A stretch of DNA of 23,437 nt from contig JBGQAU010000047.1 in assembly GCA_041494445.1 (NCBI GenBank), forward strand, positions 1 to 23,437. Reading direction: 5' to 3'. The notes under the pieces are model-generated. The model saw only the letters and a list, made by a program, of their open reading frames with translations, ran no database searches and was not told the DNA's origin. Position numbers and translations under genes: made by a program. Source of the DNA: JAIQFR01 sp041494445. GTDB lineage: Bacteria > Acidobacteriota > Polarisedimenticolia > Polarisedimenticolales > JAIQFR01. The stretch's first letter is position 1, and every line of letters begins with the position of its first letter. This document shows positions 1-8,061 of the stretch, piece by piece.

Positions 1-208
1 CCGCCTCCCAGCGGACGCGGAGCGGACCCGCCGGCACGTGAAGCGCGACTCGCCCGCCGTCACGGATTCCCCCGGCGCGCTCCAGAACCTCCACGCGCTC
101 CCAGGGCGGCGTCAGGCGATCGAGCGCCAGGGGCCGCTCGTGCCAGCGGAACGTCTCCGCGGCGGGTGCCTCGATCCTCGATCTTGCGACGAAGCGGTGG
201 AGCCTCAC
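1..208 (-). CDS. SRPBCC / TIGR01777-type epimerase N-terminus (partial, cut by left edge)
   Basis: The minus-strand frame is open from a GTG at 208 to the window edge, giving 69 codons. It starts VRLHRFVARSRIEAP and continues with WHERPLALDRLTPPWERV and GGIRDGGRVALHVPAGPLR. This is the pattern of the SRPBCC (polyketide-cyclase-like) domain that precedes the NAD-dependent epimerase domain in many TIGR01777 proteins: a ligand-binding START-like fold opening with an 'R-S-R-I-x-A-P' strand. A GGAGG sits 9 bases before the GTG, which supports this start. The epimerase half, if present, lies outside the window, so a stand-alone SRPBCC protein is also possible. It follows the AttH gene on the same strand after 102 bases and has its own -10-like TAGAAT, so it need not belong to that operon. 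Confidence 0.7.
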   Translation of the reverse strand, partial: MRLHRFVARSRIEAPAAETFRWHERPLALDRLTPPWERVEVLERAGGIRDGGRVALHVPAGPLRVRWEA

Positions 209-252
209 GCGACGTGCCCTCCGACGCCCGCCTCGAGGCGAGCGTCCCGACC

Positions 253-258
253 ATTCTA
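253..258 (-). promoter_or_regulatory. -10-like TAGAAT for the SRPBCC gene
   Basis: TAGAAT on the minus strand lies about 45 bases upstream of the GTG at 208. No good -35 is visible at 16-18 bases. The element sits inside an imperfect 18-base palindrome, GACCGTCCTAGAATGGTC, with 14 of 18 positions self-complementary. That could be an operator, but the evidence is weak. Confidence 0.35.
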
Positions 259-310
259 GGACGGTCGCCCGCCGGAAGGTGGGGCGGAGATCGCGGGCCA
301 CGGCGCGCGG

Positions 311-1459
311 TCAGACCGGCGGACGGTTGCGCTCGCCATAGCCGGTCAGCTCCACGTAGCCGCGCCCCGCGGGCCGGGCATCCGCGTCGCGAACCGCCAC
401 GGAGCCCTCCCAGTAGAACGGAGCGTGAGGAACGCGGCCGCGGTTCTCCTGGTCGGGAAAGTCCGGCCGCACGTCGAGCCGGACTCCGGCGGAGGGGACG
501 TCCACGACCCAGCGCGCGGGGTAGGTCGCGCCGGTTTCCCGGCTCCTCCAGGTCGCGAGGACCCGGACAGACCATTCGGACGGGGAGAGCACGCGAGCCT
601 CACCGTTGCGCTCCACCAGCGTCCCGTTCCGGAAGTCCTCGGTTCCGTCGCCCCGGCGCATGAGATAGAGCATCAGGTCGCGCCCATCCTCTAGCTTCAG
701 GGCGAACCAGTCCCAACCGACCTGCTCGCGAGAGAGCTGGGAGGAGCCGAACTCGCGGTCCATCCAGGACTCCCCTCGAACCGCATAGGTCCTCCCATCG
801 AGAACCACGCTCCCCTCCGTGGCGAGACGCGTGAAGCTGTAGTACTGGCTCGCCGCGGTCGGCCCTTCCCCCTTGCGGCTGTAACCGTTCGGTCCTTCCA
901 GCACGAGAGGCTTGACCGGCCGCGTCGAGAGTCGAAAAGCCATGCGCCTCTCGTCGTCCTGCATCTCGAGGTCGAAACCTCCGTCGCTCCAGCGCAGGGT
1001 CCAAGGCCCACACGCCCCGCCGGCGGCGAGGACCTTCGCGATCACCGGGTCCGGAAACGTGCCGAAGGTCCCCAGCAGCGGGACCTCCCTGCGCAGGAGG
1101 TCGCTGAAGCGGTGCTCCCCGCGCCCCAGATCGCTGACCGCGGCGTGTCCCATGATCAGGTTCCGTGCGGCCCATTCCGAGCGGAGCGGGGGTCGCTCCG
1201 GCAGAATCCCGATCCGGAACATGGTGAACTGGTACCCGAAGACGCGCCCCGGCTCGTCCCGCGCCTCGAGGTGGCCCGTGAAATACCACCACTCGGTGCG
1301 GTACCCCTCGTGAGCCCAGTGGTCCCTGGGGAAGGACCAGGCGTAGTCGGGGGCCGCGATCCTCCAGTCGGCGCAGAGGGCCAGCGAGCCCAGCAGCGCC
1401 GCCGCCACGAGAAGCCCGGCCCGCGGGATCCGCGTGCGTCGTCCGTCAGAGATCGTCAC
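311..1459 (-). CDS. AttH/CrtC lipocalin-like exported protein of an ABC operon
   Basis: This 382-residue protein belongs to the AttH/CrtC lipocalin-like family (the hydroxyneurosporene-synthase fold). After a basic start, residues 14-30 are hydrophobic (AGLLVAAALLGSLALCA) and form a likely signal peptide. The Cys there has Leu at -1, so a lipobox is doubtful. Family hallmarks are EWWYFTGHL near residue 55, the G-YQFTMFR strand, GESWMDREFGSSQ in the middle, and the C-terminal WEGSV and GYVELTGY strands. The ATG overlaps the 3' end of the permease gene by 14 bases, showing translational coupling. Family members recur beside FtsX-type ABC transporters, as in the att genes of Agrobacterium. The likely role is a periplasmic partner handling a lipid-like ligand; no substrate can be named. 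An enzymatic carotenoid hydratase role is unlikely because no carotenoid genes are nearby. Confidence 0.85.
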   Translation of the reverse strand: MTISDGRRTRIPRAGLLVAAALLGSLALCADWRIAAPDYAWSFPRDHWAHEGYRTEWWYFTGHLEARDEPGRVFGYQFTMFRIGILPERPPLRSEWAARNLIMGHAAVSDLGRGEHRFSDLLRREVPLLGTFGTFPDPVIAKVLAAGGACGPWTLRWSDGGFDLEMQDDERRMAFRLSTRPVKPLVLEGPNGYSRKGEGPTAASQYYSFTRLATEGSVVLDGRTYAVRGESWMDREFGSSQLSREQVGWDWFALKLEDGRDLMLYLMRRGDGTEDFRNGTLVERNGEARVLSPSEWSVRVLATWRSRETGATYPARWVVDVPSAGVRLDVRPDFPDQENRGRVPHAPFYWEGSVAVRDADARPAGRGYVELTGYGERNRPPV

Positions 1460-3971
1460 GGCTCAGCTCCGAGGCCGGCGTGCGGCTGGCTCGCACCGCC
1501 GGGTATACGCTCGCGATCGCCGCGGCGGCCAGCATCGCCGAGGCCTGCGCCGCGAGGGCCCAGACCGGCACGCTCGGCGAGATGGTCCAGCCGAAGTACG
1601 CCCGATTGATCACGAAGATCAGGATCATGGCGAGCGCCGCGCCACCGGGAGCGCCCAGCACGAGCCCGAGGAGCGCCATCCCGACCCCCTCGCCGAGGAA
1701 CACCCTGAAGATCTGCAGTCTCCCCGCGCCCAGGGCCCGGTAGAGCGCCAGCTCCGCCACGCGCTCGCGGGCGAGGACCAGGAGCGTCAGCGTGATGCCG
1801 CACGCCGCGATCAGGAGCGCCATCCCCTGAAGGAGCCGCGTGACCGCGAAGGTCTGGTCGAAGATCGCGAGGATCTCCTCGCGCAGTCCCCTTTGGTCGA
1901 GGATCTCGAGCGGCACCCCTCGGAAGCGCGCGCGAATGGCGTCCATCGTCGCATGGGGGTCGGTACCGGGATCGAGGTACAGATCGACGTTCGTCATCCT
2001 GCCCCGTCCGAACGCCTTCTCCATGGCGGCGAGGTCCATCACGGCCGAGCCGTTCTCGTCCGAGTAGTCGTAGTACACGCCCGCGATGGGGAACTCGGCC
2101 TCCCCGCGCGGCGTCGCGAGCCTCAGGCGGTCGCCGCGGCGGAGCCGCTCCTTCCGCGCCAGGGGCTCGCCGATCAGGACCGCCCCTTCCTCGACCATGC
2201 GCCGGATCGCGTCGGCGCGGCCCCCGGAAACCAGCGGGAACCGTCCCTCGCCTCCCGGCAGGCCCGCGTCGCGGCCGATCAGCGAGATCCTTCGCGACCC
2301 GGTCCAGGCGGAGGTCTGACGAAGCCTGTCGGCGGCCCGCACGCCGGGGAGGCGCACGAGCACGGCCACGAGGTCGTCGTCCAGCGTCGCGGTTTCCCTC
2401 GCCCGCCGCCAGCTCTCGCTGGTCACGTAGACGTCCGTCCGGATCGTGCTTCCGATCCAGACCTCGAGGGTCTTTCTGAAACTCCCGACCATCAGCGTGA
2501 TCCCCACGAGCATGGTCACCGCGACGCCGACGGCCGCCACCGCGAAGGAGGTCGTTCCGAGCTTCACCCCGAGGGTCTTCACACCGTACGCGAGATCGAA
2601 CCCCCGGGGGCGGATCCACCCGCACAGCCGCTTCAGCACCCACGGTGTCATGAGCGGCAGCGCGACGATCAGCGCGACCGCGATCCAGAATCCCGCGGAC
2701 CGCACCTCGCGGCCGACCGCGAGAAAAGCGAGCGCGGCCGCGCCGAGGATCGCCCACCCAGCCGAGAAGAGCACTCCTGACGCCCGCCCCATCCGCTCGT
2801 GGATCGCGAGGCCCGCGAGAAGCGCCCGCGTGTCCTTCCGGCTCATGTCCAGCGCCGGGAGGAGCGCGCCGGCGAGCGCGCCCCCGAGACCGGCCGCCGC
2901 CGCCAGGACGAAGATCCACGCGGGCAGCCGAAGCGTCTCGACCCCCTCGAGGAGATAGAGGTTCGTCAGGGTCGCGCTGACCGCCTTCACGTTGGCCTTG
3001 GCCGCCCACCAGCCGATCGGAAGGCCCAGCGCCGTCCCGAGGAGGCCCAGGATTGCGACCTCGCCCAGGATGATCCAAAGCACCTGCCGCGGCGTCATGC
3101 CCAGCGAGCGGAGGAGACCGAACTCCCGGCGCCGCCGGACCAGGGCGGCCTGAGTGCTGGCGTGCACCAGGAACCCGCCCACGAAGAGGCTGATCAAGGA
3201 GAGCGCCGTGAGGTTCAGACGGAACGCCGACAGGAGCGAGGCGGCCTGGCGACGTCGCTGCTCCGGGGTCACGACCCGGACCGAGGCTCCGAGCCGCCGC
3301 GACAGCGTCCGGGCGACGTCGTCGCGTTGCGCGCCCCGGGCCAGCGTGAGGTCCACCTGGTGGATCCCTTCGGGAATCGCCAGCGCGTCTTGCGCCTGGG
3401 CGATGTCCATCACCACGAGCCGCGGGCTGGAGAGCGGCGTGAGCCTCCGGAAGTCCACGAGCGCCCCGACCGTGAGCCGCGCCCTGCGCGATCCGCTCGA
3501 CACCTCGAAGGCGCTCCCGACCCTCCACCCCATCTCTCGCGCCAGCGCCGGGGTCACCGCCGCCCAGCCCGGGCGCCCGAGCGCCGCGCCGAGGTCCGCC
3601 GGCGAGGCATCCCAGGGAACCCGAAGCGGCGCGACCAAATCGATTCCGACGATATCGAGGTAGACCCCCTCGCGTCCCTCGAGCTTGGCGACCACGCGCA
3701 GAAGCGGCCAGGCCGCCTCGACCCCCGACACCTCCAGCGCCTCCGGCACGACGCGGCTCGGCATCAGGGGGATTTTCCCCAGCACGGTTAGGTCCGCCTC
3801 GCCGCTCACCGCGTCGAGGCCGCCCTCGAAGGCGCCCAGGGCGTTCGCGTTCAGGATCTGGATGGACAGCACCGACGCGACGCCGAGCGCGACGCTGAGC
3901 ACGGTCAGCACGAACAAGGTGCGCCCGGCCCGGAAGTGGGCGATCAGGCCGGCGACGAAGACCGGGATCAC
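1446..3971 (-). CDS. FtsX/MacB-type ABC transporter permease, duplicated architecture
   Basis: This 841-residue inner-membrane protein has two FtsX-type halves. About ten hydrophobic segments are visible, near residues 18-40, 256-277, 297-323, 350-372, 402-420, 426-445, 476-496, 713-735, 756-786 and 803-825. Two large periplasmic domains lie between them, at about 41-250 and 497-710. Each half carries the charged coupling helix of the family: RRREFGLLRSLGMT near 281 and VAELALYRALGAG near 738. Such mechanotransmission transporters (LolCDE, MacB, DevC types) move lipids or lipoproteins or drive periplasmic partners rather than importing solutes. The start is the GTG whose GTGA overlaps the ATPase stop, so the long upstream extension of the frame is rejected. 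The downstream partner is the lipocalin-like AttH gene. No competing identity is likely; the substrate is unknown. Confidence 0.9.
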   Translation of the reverse strand: MIPVFVAGLIAHFRAGRTLFVLTVLSVALGVASVLSIQILNANALGAFEGGLDAVSGEADLTVLGKIPLMPSRVVPEALEVSGVEAAWPLLRVVAKLEGREGVYLDIVGIDLVAPLRVPWDASPADLGAALGRPGWAAVTPALAREMGWRVGSAFEVSSGSRRARLTVGALVDFRRLTPLSSPRLVVMDIAQAQDALAIPEGIHQVDLTLARGAQRDDVARTLSRRLGASVRVVTPEQRRRQAASLLSAFRLNLTALSLISLFVGGFLVHASTQAALVRRRREFGLLRSLGMTPRQVLWIILGEVAILGLLGTALGLPIGWWAAKANVKAVSATLTNLYLLEGVETLRLPAWIFVLAAAAGLGGALAGALLPALDMSRKDTRALLAGLAIHERMGRASGVLFSAGWAILGAAALAFLAVGREVRSAGFWIAVALIVALPLMTPWVLKRLCGWIRPRGFDLAYGVKTLGVKLGTTSFAVAAVGVAVTMLVGITLMVGSFRKTLEVWIGSTIRTDVYVTSESWRRARETATLDDDLVAVLVRLPGVRAADRLRQTSAWTGSRRISLIGRDAGLPGGEGRFPLVSGGRADAIRRMVEEGAVLIGEPLARKERLRRGDRLRLATPRGEAEFPIAGVYYDYSDENGSAVMDLAAMEKAFGRGRMTNVDLYLDPGTDPHATMDAIRARFRGVPLEILDQRGLREEILAIFDQTFAVTRLLQGMALLIAACGITLTLLVLARERVAELALYRALGAGRLQIFRVFLGEGVGMALLGLVLGAPGGAALAMILIFVINRAYFGWTISPSVPVWALAAQASAMLAAAAIASVYPAVRASRTPASELSRDDL

Positions 3972-4651
3972 GGGACCTCGAGCACGCCGCTTCCGATCCG
4001 CCAGGTCTCGTCCGCCGTGGCGGCCAGCTCGCGGCTGTGGGTGACGTAGATCAGCGTGCTCCCTTCCTCGTCGGCGAGGCGTCGGAGCAGCTCCATCACC
4101 GCGCGGCTGTTGTCGTCGTCGAGATTGCCGGTGGGCTCGTCGGCGAGGAGGAGACGCGGCCGGCGGAGCAGCGCGCGGCAGAGGGCGACCCGCTGCATCT
4201 CCCCGCCGCTCAGCTTCCCGACCGCGTCCGACGCGCGGGAAGCAAGGTCGACCCGACCCAGGAGATCCTCGGCACGTCTCGCCGCGTCGCGCGACCGGTC
4301 GCCCGCGATCCACGCGGGGAGCAGCACATTGTCGCGGACGCTGAGATGCGGGAGCAGGTGGAAGAACTGGAACACCAGGCCGATGCCGTCGCGGCGGACT
4401 CGCGTCCTCTCGGCCTCGCCCATTCGCGCGAGGTCGCGGCCTGCCACGAGCACCTCCCCTGCCGTCGGAGTATCGATTCCGGCCGCGAGATGCAGAAGCG
4501 TGGACTTGCCGCTCCCGCTCCGTCCCGTGATGGCGACCTTGCGCCCCGCAGGCACCGTGAAGGACACGCCACGCAGGGCGTCGAGCACCGCGTCTCCGTC
4601 CCGCTCGTAGCGCTTCGTGACGTTCCGGAACTCGAGCGCCGCGCCGTCCAA
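3968..4651 (-). CDS. ABC transporter ATP-binding protein (LolD/MacB type)
   Basis: This 227-residue nucleotide-binding subunit energises the permease encoded immediately downstream. All motifs are present: Walker A GRSGSGKS at 43-50, Q-loop Q95 in VFQFFHLLPHLSV, signature LSGGEMQR at 147-154, Walker B LLLADEPTGNLD at 167-178 and switch His205 in THS. The 'FFHLLPHLSV' and 'EPTGNLD' wording is typical of the LolD/MacB/FtsE group. I chose the TTG at 4651 because a GGAGG lies 4 bases upstream and homology begins right after it. The frame stays open upstream for another 113 codons, but that stretch is unrelated low-complexity sequence and enters the divergent promoter region. The stop overlaps the permease start as GTGA. 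A -10-like TACACT at 4671-4676 is the likely operon promoter. Confidence 0.92.
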   Translation of the reverse strand: MDGAALEFRNVTKRYERDGDAVLDALRGVSFTVPAGRKVAITGRSGSGKSTLLHLAAGIDTPTAGEVLVAGRDLARMGEAERTRVRRDGIGLVFQFFHLLPHLSVRDNVLLPAWIAGDRSRDAARRAEDLLGRVDLASRASDAVGKLSGGEMQRVALCRALLRRPRLLLADEPTGNLDDDNSRAVMELLRRLADEEGSTLIYVTHSRELAATADETWRIGSGVLEVP

Positions 4652-4757
4652 GCCGCCTCCTCGGGTCAGCAGTGTAACCGCACCTGGCGGCGGAGGTCGC
4701 CGCAGGTCTCCCTGAGCTATGCTGACGGCCGAGCGTTTCTCATCGAGGAGCTCTGCG
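4652..4757. promoter_or_regulatory. Divergent promoter region, ABC operon / GNAT gene
   Basis: The 106 bases separate two divergent starts. On the minus strand TACACT (4671-4676) precedes the TTG start by about 20 bases; the -35 is weak (GCGACC). On the plus strand TATGCT (4718-4723) precedes the GNAT ATG by about 35 bases, again without a clear -35. A GAGGAG at 4745-4750 is the GNAT ribosome binding site. Confidence 0.4.
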
Positions 4758-5258
4758 ATGTCGCGTTTTCCGAACCCGCCCGGCTTCACCATCGAGGAGG
4801 CCCGCGAGCCGGATGTCCCTCTGATCCTGGGATTCATCCGGGAGCTCGCGGAGTACGAGCGCCTGCCCCACGAGGTCGTCGCCACCGAGGACGGGCTGCG
4901 CTCCGCCCTGTTCGGCGCGCGGCCGGCGGCGGAGGTCGTGATCGGGCGGTTCCGCGGGGAGCCCGTGGGATTCGCCCTCTTCTTCCACAACTTCTCGACG
5001 TTCGTCGGCCGACAGGGGATGTACCTCGAGGACCTGTACGTGCGCCCGTCCGAGCGCGGGCACGGCTTCGGCCGCGCGCTGCTCGCTCATGTCGCGCACC
5101 TCGCGTGGGAACGGGACTGCGGACGGATGGAATGGGCGGTACTCGACTGGAACGAGCCCGCGCTCGCGTTCTACCGACGGATCGGAGCGGTCCCGATGGG
5201 CGAATGGACCGTGTTCCGGCTCGCGGGAGGAGCGCTCGAGGCCCTCGCCGCGTCCTGA
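4758..5258 (+). CDS. GNAT N-acetyltransferase, SAT1 (diamine acetyltransferase)-like
   Basis: This 166-residue single-domain GNAT enzyme would transfer acetyl from acetyl-CoA to an amine. The acetyl-CoA loop (motif A) is RGHGFG at 100-105, after the strand MYLEDLYVRPSER. Motif B is WNEPALAFYRRIGA at 131-144, with the WAVLDWN strand before it. The layout 'IREAREPDVPLILGFIRELAEYE' at the N-terminus and 'YLEDLYV' are typical of the spermidine/spermine acetyltransferase branch. Members of that branch also acetylate other amines or amino-acid derivatives, so the substrate is an inference. The start is the ATG at 4758, with GAGGAG 7 bases upstream. An earlier in-frame start at 4719 overlaps the -10-like element and lacks homology. 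The DUF255 gene follows after 27 bases, probably in the same transcript. Confidence 0.88.
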   Translation: MSRFPNPPGFTIEEAREPDVPLILGFIRELAEYERLPHEVVATEDGLRSALFGARPAAEVVIGRFRGEPVGFALFFHNFSTFVGRQGMYLEDLYVRPSERGHGFGRALLAHVAHLAWERDCGRMEWAVLDWNEPALAFYRRIGAVPMGEWTVFRLAGGALEALAAS

Positions 5259-5285
5259 GGCGGGGCGGCGGTTCGGGGAGAAGAC

Positions 5286-6194
5286 ATGAGCCGAGTCCCA
5301 CCGGGCGGGATCCCGAGGGCGAACCACCTCGCCGGGGAGACGAGCCCCTACCTGCTGCAGCACCTCCACAATCCGGTGGATTGGTACGCATGGGGACCGG
5401 AAGCGCTCGAGAAGGCACGGCGCGAGGGGAAGCCGGTCTTCCTGTCCATCGGCTACTCGGCCTGCCACTGGTGCCACGTCATGGAGCGGGAGTCTTTCGA
5501 GGACGAGCGCGTGGCGGCGTTTCTCAACGAGCACTTCGTGGCGATCAAGGTGGACCGCGAGGAGCGACCGGATCTGGACGAGATCTACATGAGCGCGGTC
5601 CAGATGATGACCGGGTCGGGGGGCTGGCCTCTCAACGTCTTCCTCACGCCGACCCTCGAGCCGTTTTTTGGCGGAACCTATTTCCCCCCGGAAGACCGCG
5701 ACGGGCGGATCGGGCTCCTCTCCGTCCTCCACAAAGTCCACGAGGTGTGGACGTCGCACCGGGCCGAGCTCGAGGCCTCGGCAGGGAAGATGGCCGAGGC
5801 CCTGCGCGCGGTCGGCGCGGGCGGGGCCGTCCCCGCGGGAGCGTCGCGCGTGGGCCGGCGCGAGATCGCGTCCGCGGCGGCCGACCTGGCCGCGAGGTTC
5901 GATCCGGATGGGGGGGGCTTCGGCGGCGCCCCGAAGTTCCCGCCGCACGGCGCCCTCGCCCTGCTTCTGAGGGAGCACGCCCGCTCCGGCGAGAAGGTCC
6001 CCCTTCGGATGATCGAGAGGACGCTCGACCGGATGGCGCTCGGGGGAATGTACGACCAGATCGGCGGCGGCTTCGCCCGGTACAGCACGGACGACCGATG
6101 GCTCGTCCCCCATTTCGAGAAGATGCTCTACGACCAGGCGCTCCTCGTCCCGGTGTACACGGATGCCTGGCTCGTCACGCGCAAGGCGCTCTAA
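5286..6194 (+). CDS. DUF255/YyaL (SSP411-like) protein, 5' part, ended by in-frame TAA
   Basis: This codes for 302 residues forming the N-terminal half of a DUF255 family protein (B. subtilis YyaL, mammalian SPATA20/SSP411). The thioredoxin-like domain covers about residues 14-170. It includes SPYLLQHLHNPVDWYAWG, the CxxC pair in SACHWCHVM (Cys60, Cys63), FVAIKVDREERPDLDEIYM and GGWPLNVFLTP. The helical (alpha/alpha-barrel) domain then begins, with GGFGGAPKFP and WLVPHFEKMLYDQALL. Translation stops at TAA 6192-6194 (...TRKAL*). The same frame continues as RRVVEETLDFV and then the C-terminal half. The family normally has Tyr there, so TAC/TAT to TAA is the simplest cause. A good GGGGAG lies 5 bases before the ATG. 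Whether this is a true nonsense mutation or a base-call error cannot be told here. Family function is poorly known. Confidence 0.85.
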   Translation: MSRVPPGGIPRANHLAGETSPYLLQHLHNPVDWYAWGPEALEKARREGKPVFLSIGYSACHWCHVMERESFEDERVAAFLNEHFVAIKVDREERPDLDEIYMSAVQMMTGSGGWPLNVFLTPTLEPFFGGTYFPPEDRDGRIGLLSVLHKVHEVWTSHRAELEASAGKMAEALRAVGAGGAVPAGASRVGRREIASAAADLAARFDPDGGGFGGAPKFPPHGALALLLREHARSGEKVPLRMIERTLDRMALGGMYDQIGGGFARYSTDDRWLVPHFEKMLYDQALLVPVYTDAWLVTRKAL

Positions 6195-7370
6195 CGGCGG
6201 GTCGTCGAGGAGACGCTCGACTTCGTCCGGCGCGAGATGACCTCGCCGGATGGGGGCTTTCTCTCGTCGCTCGACGCGGACAGCGAGGGGCACGAAGGCC
6301 GCTTCTACGTGTGGACCCCGGACGAGATCGCCGGAGTGCTCGGCCCGGACGGCGGCGCGTTCTTCTGCCGGATCTACGGGATCACCCCGCAGGGGAACTT
6401 CGAAGGAAGGAGCATACCCAACCTCATCGGTGCCTCGCTCGCCGAGCAGGCAGAGGCTCTCGGCATCACGGAAGAGCGTCTCGTCTCCCGCCTCGCGCCG
6501 CCGCGCGCGGCCCTGCTCGCGGCGCGGGAGCGTCGTCCGCGGCCCTCGACGGACGACAAGGTGCTGACCGCGTGGAACGGCCTGATGATCTCCGCGTTCG
6601 CGCGGGCCTACGAAGCTCTCGAGCGGCCGGAGGACCTTCGATCGGCACGCCGGGCCGCGGATTTCGTGCTCGCCCGCCTGGCGAGCGACGGCCGCCTGCT
6701 CGTCTCGTGGCGCGCCGGGAAGGCGCGGCTCAACGCCTACCTCGACGACTACGCTTTCCTGGCTCGGGGGCTGCTCGACCTGTACGAGGCGGGGTTCGAC
6801 CCAAAGTACCTCGACGCGTCGCACGGGATCGCGAGGAGCCTCGTGGCGCGCTTCGCCGACCCCGCGAGAGGTGGGTTCTTCTTCACATCCGAGGACCACG
6901 AGGCGCTGCTCGCCAGAAACCGCAGCCTTCACGACGGCGCACTCCCCTCCGGCGCCGGGGTCGCGGCGGAGACGCTCCTGAGGCTCGCGACCCACTTCGA
7001 CGACTCCGACCTCCGGGAGGCAGCGCTTCGCGCCCTCGTCGCCTACCGCCCGTCGGTCGAGAGGGCGTTCTCCGCGTTCGCCTCATTGCTCGTCGGAGCG
7101 GATTTCGCGGACGGGCCCGTGCCGGAGATCGCGATTGTCGGAGGCTCCGGCGACGCCGGAACGCGCGCGCTGCTGCGGGAGGTTCGTGGACGCTTCCTCC
7201 CGAACCGCGTGGTCGCCCTGGCGAAGCCCGGGGAGTCCGCGGACGGGCTTCCCCTGCTCGCCGGGAGGAAGGCGGTGGGCGGAGCCGCGACCGCCTACGT
7301 GTGCCGCAACCACATTTGCCAGGCGCCGACCACCGATCCGGCGGTCCTCGCCCGCGAGCTCGCGCGCTGA
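6195..7370 (+). pseudogene. DUF255/YyaL (SSP411-like) protein, 3' part, same frame after the TAA
   Basis: The frame continues directly from the TAA with RRVVEETLDFVRREMTSPDGG and then the conserved SSLDADSEGHEGRFYVWT. It runs through DDKVLTAWNGLMISAFARA, YLDDYAFLARGLLDLYEA, FFFTSEDHEALLARN, LHDGALPSGAGVAAETLLRLA and the C-terminal CRNHICQAPTTDP. All are helical-domain signatures of the DUF255 family. Together with the 5' part the gene spans 5286-7370 (694 sense codons plus the TAA), matching the usual 680-700 residue length. The sequence shows no second lesion and codon use is unchanged, so any inactivation is recent. An ATG at 6237 could start a 377-residue fragment, but only a weak GCGAG precedes it. 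As an isolated piece it lacks the CxxC thioredoxin domain. Confidence 0.8.
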
Positions 7371-7393
7371 GGGCCGCGGCGTTCCCCGCCCGC

Positions 7394-7423
7394 TTGATCC
7401 GAAGACGGCCGCGGTCGTACGCT
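7394..7423 (+). promoter_or_regulatory. Candidate sigma-70-type promoter of the PEBP gene
   Basis: TTGATC (7394-7399) and TACGCT (7418-7423) are separated by 18 bases. They lie in the 109-base gap between the DUF255 gene and the PEBP gene, about 55 bases before the chosen ATG. Confidence 0.4.
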
Positions 7424-7479
7424 CTCCGCACGACGCGACGCCCGGACGGAGCGGCGCTCCCCGCGCGGAGGGCATGAGC

Positions 7480-8061
7480 ATGTCGCCCAGAGGTCCGATC
7501 CTGATCTTCCTACTTCTCCTGCTGCCTCTCCCGCTCGACGCCGGAGCGGGACTGGCGGCCGGACCGACCGCGAAGGAGGTCCAGACGATGGCGTTCACCC
7601 TCGAGAGCCCCGCGTTCGAGCACGGCGCTCCGATCCCGGTGGGCCACACGTGCGACGGCGAGGACATCTCGCCCCGGCTCGAGTGGACCGAGGCGCCCGC
7701 CGTCACGAAGTCCTTCGCGCTGCTCGTCGACGACCCGGACGCCCCCGTGGGCAACTGGGTCCATTGGGTCGTGTTCGACCTCCCCGCGAGCGCCCGATCC
7801 CTTCCGGAAGGCATCCCTAAGGACGGGAGGCTCCGGGACCCGGCGGGAGCGATCCAGGGAAAGAACGACTTCGGGAGGCTCGGCTGGGGTGGCCCCTGCC
7901 CGCCCCCCGGCAAGTCGCACCGCTACTTCTTCAAGCTCCTCGCCCTCGACGTCAGGCTCGGCCTTCCGCCGGGCGCGTCCAAGGCGGACGTCGAGCGGGC
8001 GGCCCGGGGGCACGTTCAGGCGAGGGCGGAGACCTTCGGGACCTACGCCCGGCGGCGGTGA
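7480..8061 (+). CDS. YbhB/YbcL-type phosphatidylethanolamine-binding-like (PEBP) protein, exported form
   Basis: This 193-residue protein belongs to the YbhB/YbcL Raf-kinase-inhibitor-like PEBP family. Residues 1-28 form a clear signal peptide, with the hydrophobic stretch ILIFLLLLLPLPL. The PEBP domain starts at Met37 (MAFTLESPAFEHG). Ligand-pocket motifs are present: VDDPDAPVGNWVHWV, NDFGRLGWGGPCPPPGKSHRY and FKLLALD. I chose the ATG at 7480 because GGAGG at 7467-7471 is 8 bases away; the ATG at 7474 is too close to it. Met37 has its own strong ribosome binding site and would give a 157-residue cytoplasmic protein, the size of E. coli YbhB. The natural ligand of bacterial members is uncertain. 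The TerC gene follows after 73 bases with its own -10-like element. Confidence 0.88.
   Translation: MSPRGPILIFLLLLLPLPLDAGAGLAAGPTAKEVQTMAFTLESPAFEHGAPIPVGHTCDGEDISPRLEWTEAPAVTKSFALLVDDPDAPVGNWVHWVVFDLPASARSLPEGIPKDGRLRDPAGAIQGKNDFGRLGWGGPCPPPGKSHRYFFKLLALDVRLGLPPGASKADVERAARGHVQARAETFGTYARRR
7573..7590 (+). promoter_or_regulatory. Internal ribosome binding site and alternative ATG of the PEBP gene
   Basis: AAGGAGGT at 7573-7580 is a near-perfect anti-16S match. It is followed after 7-8 bases by ATG 7588-7590, exactly at the first residue of the PEBP domain. It lies inside the reading frame, between the signal peptide and the domain. It could yield a leaderless cytoplasmic isoform, or could be the only real start. 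Confidence 0.5.

Noticed and set aside
6192..6194. TAA recoded as a sense codon in this organism
   Set aside because: The YtxH-like gene ends in TAA at 12106-12108 at the expected length, so TAA acts as a stop.
4037..7477. A 1146-codon open frame on the plus strand crossing the ABC ATPase, GNAT and DUF255 genes
   Set aside because: Composition is Arg/Pro/Gly-rich with no domain wording, and it runs antisense or out of frame to clearly real genes. GC-rich DNA lacks stops in such frames.
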